Shown here: positions 9,391 to 15,908 of the stretch, piece after piece
Layout of the letters: every line of letters begins with the position of its first letter
Position numbering within the stretch: the first letter of the stretch is position 1
NCBI RefSeq assembly: GCF_009936235.1
Contig: NZ_AP022314.1
Coordinates: forward strand, 3,100,001 to 3,164,000
From: Mycobacterium xenopi
GTDB taxonomy: Bacteria; Actinomycetota; Actinomycetes; Mycobacteriales; Mycobacteriaceae
Length of the DNA stretch: 64,000 nt
Direction: 5' to 3'
Program-made: the position numbers and the translations under genes
Notes under the pieces: generated by a model
What the model was told of the DNA's origin: nothing
The model's input: the letters and a program-made list of their open reading frames with translations, nothing else
The model's database searches: none

Positions 9391-9458
9391 TTCTAACAGA
9401 TTACAAATTGAACGTTAGAATGGCGCGAGTGTAGCGTCAAGACTTTTATCTGTTAGAA
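9391..9458. promoter_or_regulatory. Candidate operator: 10-bp perfect inverted repeat plus a third half-site
   Basis: TTCTAACAGA at 9391-9400 is mirrored exactly by TCTGTTAGAA at 9449-9458. The core GTTAGAA occurs once more at 9414-9420, giving a second, tighter pair with TTCTAAC. The repeat fills the gap between the DoxX-like gene and the regulator start at 9459, and its right arm touches the ATG. The position fits autoregulation and control of both genes. Confidence 0.6.
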
Positions 9459-10181
9459 ATGGTCATGCAGTCCGCGCGGGACTCGTTGCAACGCGATGCC
9501 GCCGGAATCGGCGCGCTGGCCGATCCGGTGCGCCACCGGCTCTATGAGTTCGTGTGCTCGCAACCGGAGCCGGTGAGCCGCGACCAGGCGGCCGACGCGA
9601 CCGGCGTCGCACGACACCAGGCGAAGTTCCACCTCGACCGGCTGGAAGCCGAAGGGCTGCTGGAAAGCGCCTACGCGCGTCTGACGGGCAGGTCGGGGCC
9701 CGGCGCGGGGCGCACGTCGAAGTTGTATCGGCGGGCTGACCGGCAGATAGCGATCAGTCTTCCTCCGCGCGAGTACGAGCTGGCGAGCCGCTTGATGGCC
9801 AGGGCCATCGTGGAATCGGCGACCAGTGGCGCGCCCGTCGCCGACGTGCTCAACAAAACCGCCCGCGACCACGGCCGCGCCATCGGCATGGCCGCCGTCA
9901 ACAGTCGACGGCCACCAGTTGACCCGCAGTCAGCCCTGGAGCTGGCGGCCACGGTTCTCCGCCAACACGGCTATGAGCCCCGGCTCGACGGCGGCGAGGT
10001 ATATCTGGCCAACTGCCCGTTTCATGCGCTGACGCAGGAGCAACCGGAGCTTGCCTGCACCATGAACCACGCGATGATCAGCGGCATCGCCGATGCGCTG
10101 CGGCCGTATCACCCGCACGCTCGGCTGGAGCCGCGACCACCACACTGTTGTGTCGTGCTCGCGGCCGCTCGCAGGTCATGA
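9459..10181 (+). CDS. HTH transcriptional regulator with C-x13-C...CC motif (Rv2618-like, SufR/ArsR-type)
   Basis: A 240-residue protein. A winged helix-turn-helix lies at about 20-75 (ALADPVRHRLYEFV...HQAKFHLDRLEAEGLL). The C-terminal domain has a cysteine pattern C-x13-C-x29-CC (NCPFHAL...LACTMNHAM...PPHCC), which resembles SufR-type regulators that bind an iron-sulfur cluster. Whether it holds a cluster, zinc or nothing is not known. The two regulators at 11933 and 14896 share the motif. It overlaps the nitronate monooxygenase gene tail to tail by 6 bases. Confidence 0.82.
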   Translation: MVMQSARDSLQRDAAGIGALADPVRHRLYEFVCSQPEPVSRDQAADATGVARHQAKFHLDRLEAEGLLESAYARLTGRSGPGAGRTSKLYRRADRQIAISLPPREYELASRLMARAIVESATSGAPVADVLNKTARDHGRAIGMAAVNSRRPPVDPQSALELAATVLRQHGYEPRLDGGEVYLANCPFHALTQEQPELACTMNHAMISGIADALRPYHPHARLEPRPPHCCVVLAAARRS

Positions 10182-11123
10182 ACCCCACGCCCCGAGCAGA
10201 CGTTCGGCACCTGTGCACAGCGCCGCGATGACCTCATTCACCGGCTGCACGGAGGTGACCATCCCGACCGCTTGACCGGCGTCGACGGGAGCGATTCGGG
10301 GGTCGTCGGCGGCTATCGCGGCAGTCAGCTCGGCGCGCGCGTCGCGGTCAGCGGCCAGCGCAGCCTCTCGGCCCGCCCAGCGTGCGACGAAATCGTTGGA
10401 CAGCACACGCGAGGGGAAACGCTTCGGCCACCCCAGTCCGCGCCCGATATCGAAGACGCGGGTGGTTGTGGTGTCGGTCTCGCGGGCGGAGATGAGCGCT
10501 CGGCGGGCGCCGTCGGTGGTCAGCGCCTCCGGGCAGGCCGACAGGCACGTGCCCAACCATGCGCCGCTGGCACCCGCGGCCAGCACGGCGGCGAGGCTTC
10601 GCGCCGACGCGATGCCCCCGCCCGCCAGCACGGGAACCGAGACGACGTTCAGGACGGCGTCTAGCAGCGGCAGCGTGGCGACCTTCGCCTCCCCGTGTCC
10701 GCCGCCCTCGGCCCCGCGCGCCACCAACACGTCGACCCCGGCGTCTTGGGCCTGCATGGCTCCGCGGCTGTCGTATACCTGTGTGGCAGTGGGGATTTTG
10801 GCGGAATGGGCCCGCTCAACCCATGACCAGTCGTCGCTGAAGCTGACTGACAGCAGTGCCGGGCCAGCAGCCAGCGCGGCATCCAGCAGCCCCGGTTCTT
10901 TGCGAATCACCCAGTGCACCAAGCCAATTCCGAACATGCCTGGTACGCGCCGCAGCTCAGCTTGCAGCAACGACACCGACCCGGTGCTGCCCATGCCAAT
11001 CATGCCCAGGCCGCCGGCTGCGGTGACGGTCGCCGCTAACCGGCCGCCGGCCACCCCGCCCATGGGGGCGTTGACAATGGGAAGCCGCAGGCCGAAACTT
11101 CGCGACCACGGCGTCGACAACAT
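10176..11123 (-). CDS. Nitronate monooxygenase (2-nitropropane dioxygenase family)
   Basis: A 315-residue FMN-dependent TIM-barrel enzyme. Diagnostic parts are LPIVNAPMGGVAGG at the start, ARGAEGGGHGEA with the catalytic histidine at about 165-176, and the phosphate-binding VPVLAGGGIASARS segment. Family members oxidise toxic alkyl nitronates; some annotated homologues have other substrates. It is the last gene of a five-gene minus-strand run starting at fdxA (12960), 10 bases after the cupin. Confidence 0.86.
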   Translation of the reverse strand: MLSTPWSRSFGLRLPIVNAPMGGVAGGRLAATVTAAGGLGMIGMGSTGSVSLLQAELRRVPGMFGIGLVHWVIRKEPGLLDAALAAGPALLSVSFSDDWSWVERAHSAKIPTATQVYDSRGAMQAQDAGVDVLVARGAEGGGHGEAKVATLPLLDAVLNVVSVPVLAGGGIASARSLAAVLAAGASGAWLGTCLSACPEALTTDGARRALISARETDTTTTRVFDIGRGLGWPKRFPSRVLSNDFVARWAGREAALAADRDARAELTAAIAADDPRIAPVDAGQAVGMVTSVQPVNEVIAALCTGAERLLGAWGS

Positions 11124-11133
11124 TGTTTCGCCG

Positions 11134-11478
11134 CTATGGGGCAGAGGACAGACTCTTGAATACGGTCAGCATGATCACCGAGTCCTCGACTGCCTGCAAG
11201 GAGTGCCGCTGCGGCGGGATCACGACGTAGTCGCCGGTCTTGCCGTCCCAGGAGTCGGCGCCGGCGGTGAGGTGCACATGGCCCTGCAGCACCTGCAGCG
11301 ACGCCTGGCCGGGGCTGTCGTGCTCACTTAGTTCGCGTCCGGCAAGCAGCGCCATCACGGTCTGGCGCAGTTCGTGGGTGTGCCCGCCGTGAAGCGTGTG
11401 AGCGGCGCGCCCGCTGTTGGTCTGCCGCGCCTCGGCCAGCTTTTGCGCGGCCAGGTCGGTCAGCGAAATGGATTCCAT
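11134..11478 (-). CDS. Small single-domain cupin protein
   Basis: A 114-residue cupin. HGGHTHELRQTVMALLAG and the QVLQGHVHLTAG strand pair form the beta-barrel core, followed by GDYVVIPPQRHSL. It is clearly paralogous to the cupin at 19237 (shared RQTVxAL, QVLxGxVxLTAG, TGDxxVIP, ALEDSxIxLTV). It may sense or protect against small reactive molecules, but no substrate can be assigned. It sits between nitronate monooxygenase and the broken membrane-protein gene. Confidence 0.82.
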   Translation of the reverse strand: MESISLTDLAAQKLAEARQTNSGRAAHTLHGGHTHELRQTVMALLAGRELSEHDSPGQASLQVLQGHVHLTAGADSWDGKTGDYVVIPPQRHSLQAVEDSVIMLTVFKSLSSAP

Positions 11479-11511
11479 AATGTCCTTCGGTCGAGGTCGC
11501 TCATCGGGGTT

Positions 11512-11936
11512 TCAGCTGGATAGTAGAAGACCGCCCGCCGCGGCCAGCGCGATCACCTTGACCACCTCCAGCCCGACATAGGCGTAGTGGCCTCGAGAGC
11601 GTGGCGCGTTCAGCCCGGCGAGCACCTGATCGGAGCGGCGGTTCAAGCGCGGGCGCACCGCGCCCAGTTGAAGAGCCAACGCGGCAAACGCGACGACGAA
11701 TGCCGCCGTGACGTCGGCAGGTGGCGGGCCGCCACGGCGGCCGCCACGATGATGATCGCGAACACGACCTCCACGCTGTTGAGGGCGCGGAATACCAGAC
11801 GACCGATGCCAAGCCCAATCTGCAGCGTCACGTTGGGCGCACGGAACTTCAACGGCGCTTCCAGAAACGAGATAGCCGCCACCATCCCAAACCAAATGAA
11901 GCTGACCGCGGCGGCAACCGACGCTGCGGTGCTCAT
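11512..11936 (-). pseudogene. Small membrane protein interrupted by a -1 frameshift
   Basis: The ATG at 11936 overlaps the regulator stop (ATGA) and opens MSTAASVAAAVSFIWFGMVA..., with membrane helices and the segment GIGRLVFRALNSVEVV. At about 11720, after AARHLP, the reading frame turns to basic sequence, while the frame one base back continues a normal membrane protein (AAFVVAFAALALQLGAV...GHYAYVGLEVVKVIALAAAG) and stops at 11512. Joined, it would be about 140 residues with four helices. A one-base deletion, a sequencing error or programmed frameshifting could explain it; no slippery heptamer is obvious. Confidence 0.7.
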
Positions 11937-12607
11937 GTGGGAGCTCCCTGCAATGTGAGGTGCGCAAGACAAAGATCGGGTTCCACAAACGCGTCCAGCC
12001 GATCGACGACAACCGGCGCCTTCCAGGATTCCAAAGCGCCTTGCATGAGCCCGAGATGAATCGGGCACACCACGGCGGTCCGGGTTTCGGCGAGTTCGAG
12101 GAACGGGCAATGCCGCAGGCCGACCTGGATCTCCTCTCCGGACGCGCGGCGCTCGGGAGCGAAACCGAGCTGGTCGAGCACGCCGACCAACTGGTCGACA
12201 GACTCCTGCACGCTGATTCGTTTCGCACGTCGGGCTGGTAATTGCAGCTGTTGTCCCCACGCACGTCCTGCGGCCAGCGCCTTGGCGCGCGAATTCCGCT
12301 CAGCCGCGAAACCGCTGGCAAGTATTTCAGCCAGCAGCTGGTAACGCCGCGGTCCGCCGCGGTCCATCTGCCTGACAGCCCGAAACATCAGAGCCGGACG
12401 GCCCGGACCTTCCCGGTCCGAGTCCACACGCTCGACTTGCCCATCGCGAACCAGGGTGTCGAGATGGAAGCGGACGGTGTTCGGGTGCACACCCAACTCG
12501 TCGGCGAGCGTGACGATGCTCATGGGGACGTCGGCCGCCCTCAGTACACGCAGTATCTCCCGGCGGCGGCCGGCAGGCTCTTTGCGTAGCCCGGCGATTT
12601 CGTTCAC
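11933..12607 (-). CDS. HTH transcriptional regulator with C-x13-C...C motif (second paralogue)
   Basis: A 224-residue protein. A winged helix-turn-helix lies at about 15-65 (IVTLADELGVHPNTVRFHLDTL). The C-terminal domain has HCPFLELAETRTAVVCPIHL followed by FVEPDLC, that is C-x13-C-x31-C with a histidine three residues after the second Cys. The GTG start overlaps the fdxA stop (GTGA) and the stop overlaps the membrane-protein start (ATGA), so it is cotranslated in the fdxA operon. It probably regulates that operon through the repeat at 13007-13039. Confidence 0.85.
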   Translation of the reverse strand: MNEIAGLRKEPAGRRREILRVLRAADVPMSIVTLADELGVHPNTVRFHLDTLVRDGQVERVDSDREGPGRPALMFRAVRQMDRGGPRRYQLLAEILASGFAAERNSRAKALAAGRAWGQQLQLPARRAKRISVQESVDQLVGVLDQLGFAPERRASGEEIQVGLRHCPFLELAETRTAVVCPIHLGLMQGALESWKAPVVVDRLDAFVEPDLCLAHLTLQGAPT

Positions 12608-12960
12608 ACTCCTTGGGATTCGTTGACTTTGGGCAGACTGGCCACCAGCGGCGCGTCAACGCCGAGTGGGCCGATCTTGGCAGCCCCGCCTGGTGACCCT
12701 AGCGGCTCGTCGCGGCCGGGCAGGGGCTGGAAGAAAAATGCCGCGTTGTCTGCTAGATACGGCTGCAACTCTTCGGGTAAGTCGTCCTCGTAGTAGATCG
12801 CTTCAACCGGACACACCGGTTCGCAGGCTCCACAATCCACGCATTCATCAGGGTGAATGTATAGAGAGCGGCCGCCTTCGTAGATGCAGTCCACCGGGCA
12901 CTCTTCTACACAGGCCCGGTCCATCACATCGACACACGGCTTCCCGATCACGTACGTCAT
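12604..12960 (-). CDS. fdxA: 7Fe ferredoxin FdxA
   Basis: A 118-residue low-potential ferredoxin with a [3Fe-4S] and a [4Fe-4S] cluster. Cysteines C9, C17, C21, C25 and C40, C43, C46, C50 give the two sets; DAACVEECPVDC-like spacing is seen as RACVEECPVDC, and CVDCGACEPVCPVEAIY follows. The tail DNAAFFFQPLPGRDEPLGSP is as in M. tuberculosis FdxA (Rv2007c), a member of the DosR dormancy regulon. No DosR box is present upstream here; instead there is a private inverted repeat. Confidence 0.93.
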   Translation of the reverse strand: MTYVIGKPCVDVMDRACVEECPVDCIYEGGRSLYIHPDECVDCGACEPVCPVEAIYYEDDLPEELQPYLADNAAFFFQPLPGRDEPLGSPGGAAKIGPLGVDAPLVASLPKVNESQGV

Positions 12961-13006
12961 GCTGCCGGAGTTTACACAACGCTATTTGTGGAAACTAGGA
13001 AGGCCA

Positions 13007-13039
13007 GGTTACCCTTTGTCAAAACCAGGAAGGGTAACC
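13007..13039. promoter_or_regulatory. Candidate operator between fdxA and the DUF2249-cupin gene
   Basis: GGTTACCCTT at 13007-13016 and AAGGGTAACC at 13030-13039 are perfect inverted copies separated by 13 bases. They lie in the 85-base divergent promoter region, ending 6 bases before the plus-strand ATG at 13046. The position suits control of both divergent operons, most simply by the regulator in the fdxA operon. Confidence 0.6.
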
Positions 13040-13045
13040 GAATCC

Positions 13046-13645
13046 ATGGCCGTCACCGAACTCGACGTACGCGCGCTGCGCAAGCCGGACAAACACCCGA
13101 CGATCTTCGCCACGTATGCTGCCCTTGCGGTCGGCGAGTCCTTCGTTTTGGTTAACAACCACGACCCCAGACATCTGCGCGAGGAGTTCGAAGTCGACCA
13201 CGCTGGCAGCTACTGCTGGGACTATCTCGAAAAGGGGCCCGCGGTCTGGCGGATCCGGATCACCAAGCTGACCTCGACCCCACTACCCCGGATTTTGACT
13301 AATACCGCCGAGGTCACCAACACCGAACCGGATGTGCGCCAAGTGGTGTGGAAGCTGGAAGTCCATGACCGAGACCTGGACTCGAACATCATCGCGCTGC
13401 CGCCCGGCGGCGGGATCGACACGCACAGCGGGGCTGATGTGGACGTCTTGATCCACGTGCTCTCCGGCAGCGGGGAGCTGACCACCGAACGGGGAACGAT
13501 CGATCTGGCGCCCGGCGCGCTGCTGTGGCTGCCACGACGTTCGCGCCGGCAGTTCAGCGCTGGCCCCGAGGGCTTGCGCTACCTGACGGTGCATCAAAAG
13601 CGTGCAACCTTTCCTCTGACCCCCACTGTGCGGCAGGCTGTCTGA
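13046..13645 (+). CDS. DUF2249-cupin two-domain protein
   Basis: A 199-residue soluble protein. Residues 1-80 match DUF2249 (ELDVRAL...KHPTIFATYAALAVGESFVLVNNHDPRHLREEF, then YCWDYLEKGPAVWRIRI). Residues 100-190 are a cupin barrel (LPPGGGIDTHSGADVDVLIHVLSGSG). DUF2249 proteins often sit near haemerythrin, nitric-oxide or anaerobic respiration genes; the exact role is unknown. The ATG at 13046 follows the inverted repeat and is preferred to longer forms that cross it. Confidence 0.8.
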   Translation: MAVTELDVRALRKPDKHPTIFATYAALAVGESFVLVNNHDPRHLREEFEVDHAGSYCWDYLEKGPAVWRIRITKLTSTPLPRILTNTAEVTNTEPDVRQVVWKLEVHDRDLDSNIIALPPGGGIDTHSGADVDVLIHVLSGSGELTTERGTIDLAPGALLWLPRRSRRQFSAGPEGLRYLTVHQKRATFPLTPTVRQAV

Positions 13646-14463
13646 TGGTCCGTCGGCAAGGGGGCTCGCGGCAGGCCCTACCGTCCACTCGCCGCGCCGA
13701 TGAAACCATGCAGGGGCATTGGCTTTTGGCCAAGCTGGGCAAACGAGTGTTGCGCCCGGGCGGTCTCGAACTTACGCGCACATTGCTGTGCCACGCAGGG
13801 GTGAACAATGCCGACGTGCTCGAGCTGGCACCGGGTTTGGGACGCACCGCAACCGAGATTCTCGCCCGCCGGCCGCGCTCGTACCTCGGCGTAGAGCAAG
13901 ACCCTGATGCGGCCAATGTGGTCCGCCGCCATGTCGCCGAGCATGGAGATGTGTGGGTCACCGATGCTGCCACGACCGGGCTCCCCGATCACAGCATCGA
14001 TGTCGTCATCGGCGAGGCGATGCTTACCATGCAGGGCGACACGTCGAAGCATGCCATCGTTGCCGAGGCGGCCCGCGTGCTGCGGCCGTGCGGGCGCTAC
14101 GCCATTCACGAACTGGCCCTGACGCCGGACACGATCCCTGACGAGATCAAAACCGACGTCCGCCAGTCCCTCGCCCGTGCGATTAGAGTCAACGCCCGTC
14201 CCCTAACCATTGCCGAATGGTCGCGATTGCTGGCAGACCACGGGCTGGTCGTCGACCACATCGCGACCGCCCCAATGGCACTGTTGCAACCGCGCCGGCT
14301 AATCTCCGACGAAGGCCTCCTCGGTACGCTGCGATTCGTCAAAAACCTCATCTCCCACCGCGACGCCCGTCGGCGGGTTCTGCTGATGCGTCGAACTTTT
14401 CGCACCTATCGCAACCAGTTGGCCGCCGTAGCGATCGTCGCTCACAAACCCGACACCGACTGA
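13645..14463 (+). CDS. SAM-dependent class I methyltransferase
   Basis: A 272-residue Rossmann-fold methyltransferase. Motif I is VLELAPGLGRTATEIL at about 54-69, followed by YLGVEQDP (acidic ribose-binding position) and the HSIDVVIGEAMLTM motif. The ATG shares one base with the stop of the DUF2249-cupin gene (TGATG), so the two are translationally coupled. The substrate is not evident. The 3' end overlaps the truncated haemoglobin gene tail to tail by 22 bases. Confidence 0.84.
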   Translation: MVRRQGGSRQALPSTRRADETMQGHWLLAKLGKRVLRPGGLELTRTLLCHAGVNNADVLELAPGLGRTATEILARRPRSYLGVEQDPDAANVVRRHVAEHGDVWVTDAATTGLPDHSIDVVIGEAMLTMQGDTSKHAIVAEAARVLRPCGRYAIHELALTPDTIPDEIKTDVRQSLARAIRVNARPLTIAEWSRLLADHGLVVDHIATAPMALLQPRRLISDEGLLGTLRFVKNLISHRDARRRVLLMRRTFRTYRNQLAAVAIVAHKPDTD

Positions 14464-14903
14464 GGGGGACGCGGCACCAAAGCGTTGAGGTCGTGCGAGT
14501 CGCTACCGGCCAATCGTCGATGCATGGCCCAGGCGATCCGGGCGGCCTGGATTTTCGCGCGCTCGGCCACCGGCCCTCGATACATCTCGTCCACAGTGCT
14601 GTTCCAGGTAGCCAGCCAACGCACGAAATGACGGGCGGACAACGGGGTTCGACGGTGGACGTGTCGGTGCGCGTTTAGCGCACTGCCCCGGTAAAGCGCG
14701 GCACGAAACAGCACTGTCTCCCAGAAGTCACACATCTTCGGGATATGTGAGTCCAGACCGTAGGCCCGGACCTCGGCGAACGGCTCGGCCAAGACCTCGT
14801 CGACCAGCAAGCGGCCGTAGAAACGGCGCAGCAACGCTTCCACATCAGCGCGGCTCGTCAAATCCGCAGGCTCCAGGCCGGGCGCCGTCTTGAGCTCAGT
14901 CAT
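14442..14903 (-). CDS. Group III truncated haemoglobin
   Basis: A 153-residue protein with the group III (trHbP) signature: H53-x2-M-x2-FW, the YRGSALNAH loop, and the proximal haem ligand H92 in LSARHFVRWL. Proteins of this group bind oxygen and nitric oxide and are linked to nitrosative stress or peroxidase-like chemistry. The start overlaps the end of the third regulator by 8 bases, so the two form one operon and the globin is a plausible effector gene of that regulator. Confidence 0.85.
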   Translation of the reverse strand: MTELKTAPGLEPADLTSRADVEALLRRFYGRLLVDEVLAEPFAEVRAYGLDSHIPKMCDFWETVLFRAALYRGSALNAHRHVHRRTPLSARHFVRWLATWNSTVDEMYRGPVAERAKIQAARIAWAMHRRLAGSDSHDLNALVPRPPQSVSGL

Positions 14904-15675
14904 CGGCGATCACCCTGGCGACGCACAGTTCGGGTTCGACGAACGGCTCGAGTTCGGCCTTCAGCGCCGGTGTCGGTGTCGTCTTTAATTTCCCTTCGGC
15001 TACTGTGCTATTGGCTAGCAGTCCTTGCAGCAAGCCCAGGTGCAGCGCGCACCCAACTTCTGGATGCGTACGCGCCACCTCCCGTACCGGGCAAGCGTGT
15101 AGCCGAATCACTCGCTGCCCCTTGCCGCCACTCGGTTTCGCCGCCTGGACCAATTCAGGGCAGAATCCCATGCGCTCGAAAATCTCCACGGTCATCGCGG
15201 CTTGGCGGTCGACGATCGCAGACCCCGAATCGGAAATACGCGGTGTGGCAGGGTCTTCCCATGGTGGATTCGCTACAATCTGGTCGGCGAGCCGCCGCCC
15301 AGCCCGCTCAGCGCGCCGTCGGCGCGTTTCCACGTTGCTACCCAAGCCAAGCGCGAGTATTTCGGCGAAACTCTGATAGTCCAGGCGTCCTCGCACGGCC
15401 GCGTATCCGGTGCGTGGACGGCCAACGCCCGCCCGCGTGATGCGGGTCCGCGTGACGATTCCCTCCTTGCATAACGCGTCGAGGTGAAACCGCACGGTCG
15501 TCACGTGTAGCCCCAGCCGTGACGCCAGCTCTACCGCGTCTACCGGACTTTGATATTCACGGACCAGCTCCAGCACTCGGTCGCGTTGCCGCAGCATGCG
15601 TGGCCGTCGTCGCCCATGTCGGCTGGGCTGGTCCGTCATCTCGATGTCCCCTCGCCGGTCTACCGTGTTCGGCAT
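14896..15675 (-). CDS. HTH transcriptional regulator with C-x13-C...C motif (third paralogue)
   Basis: A 259-residue regulator. The helix-turn-helix is ASRLGLHVTTVRFHLDALCKEG. The C-terminal part carries HACPVREVARTHPEVGCALHL and, after a longer spacer, FVEPELC (C-x13-C-x41-C). Two starts are possible: ATG 15675, which would be nearly leaderless, and ATG 15639 (12 codons later), which has a good GAGGGGAC ribosome site. I prefer the second biologically but give the longer form. Upstream lies an AT-rich palindrome shared with the ctaD promoter region. Confidence 0.83.
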   Translation of the reverse strand: MPNTVDRRGDIEMTDQPSRHGRRRPRMLRQRDRVLELVREYQSPVDAVELASRLGLHVTTVRFHLDALCKEGIVTRTRITRAGVGRPRTGYAAVRGRLDYQSFAEILALGLGSNVETRRRRAERAGRRLADQIVANPPWEDPATPRISDSGSAIVDRQAAMTVEIFERMGFCPELVQAAKPSGGKGQRVIRLHACPVREVARTHPEVGCALHLGLLQGLLANSTVAEGKLKTTPTPALKAELEPFVEPELCVARVIADD

Positions 15676-15683
15676 TTAACGGA

Positions 15684-15701
15684 TATTATTCATCAATAAT
15701 A
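15684..15701. promoter_or_regulatory. AT-rich hyphenated palindrome, candidate operator
   Basis: TATTATT-CATC-AATAATA is a perfect 7-bp inverted repeat. It is conspicuous for its AT content in very GC-rich DNA. It lies between the regulator/globin operon and the divergent small ORF and ctaD gene, 8 bases from the long regulator start. It could be both promoter and operator. Confidence 0.6.
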
Positions 15702-15736
15702 GCTGTTGGTCGCGGTGCGCGACAGGAGGTGAACCG

Positions 15737-15832
15737 ATGACTGGTAGAGCTAGCCAGTTGGTTAACACTGGCCTTGACGAGGTAGTCGCGGCAACTATGC
15801 ACCGAGCATTGGAACCACGCGAGGTGCGGTGA
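15737..15832 (+). CDS. Small 31-residue peptide with a strong ribosome-binding site
   Basis: ATG at 15737 is preceded by CAGGAGGTGAACCG, an almost ideal Shine-Dalgarno sequence and spacing. The ORF encodes MTGRASQLVNTGLDEVVAAT followed by 11 residues rich in charge, and stops at 15832. It has no membrane segment. It precedes ctaD on the same strand and lies downstream of the palindrome. It may be a real small protein or a translated leader; I do not recognise a family. Confidence 0.5.
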   Translation: MTGRASQLVNTGLDEVVAATMHRALEPREVR

Positions 15833-15908
15833 CCGATGCCTCGGTTCAGCTACCACACGCTGGCTGGTTAGCCCCCACGTTAGGCCCGCGCACAGAGAGG
15901 ACGGGCGT

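Noticed and set aside
12961..13045. DosR box before fdxA
   Set aside because: FdxA is a DosR-regulon gene in M. tuberculosis, but no GGGACT...AGTCCC-type palindrome is in this region; only the GGTTACCCTT inverted repeat is seen.
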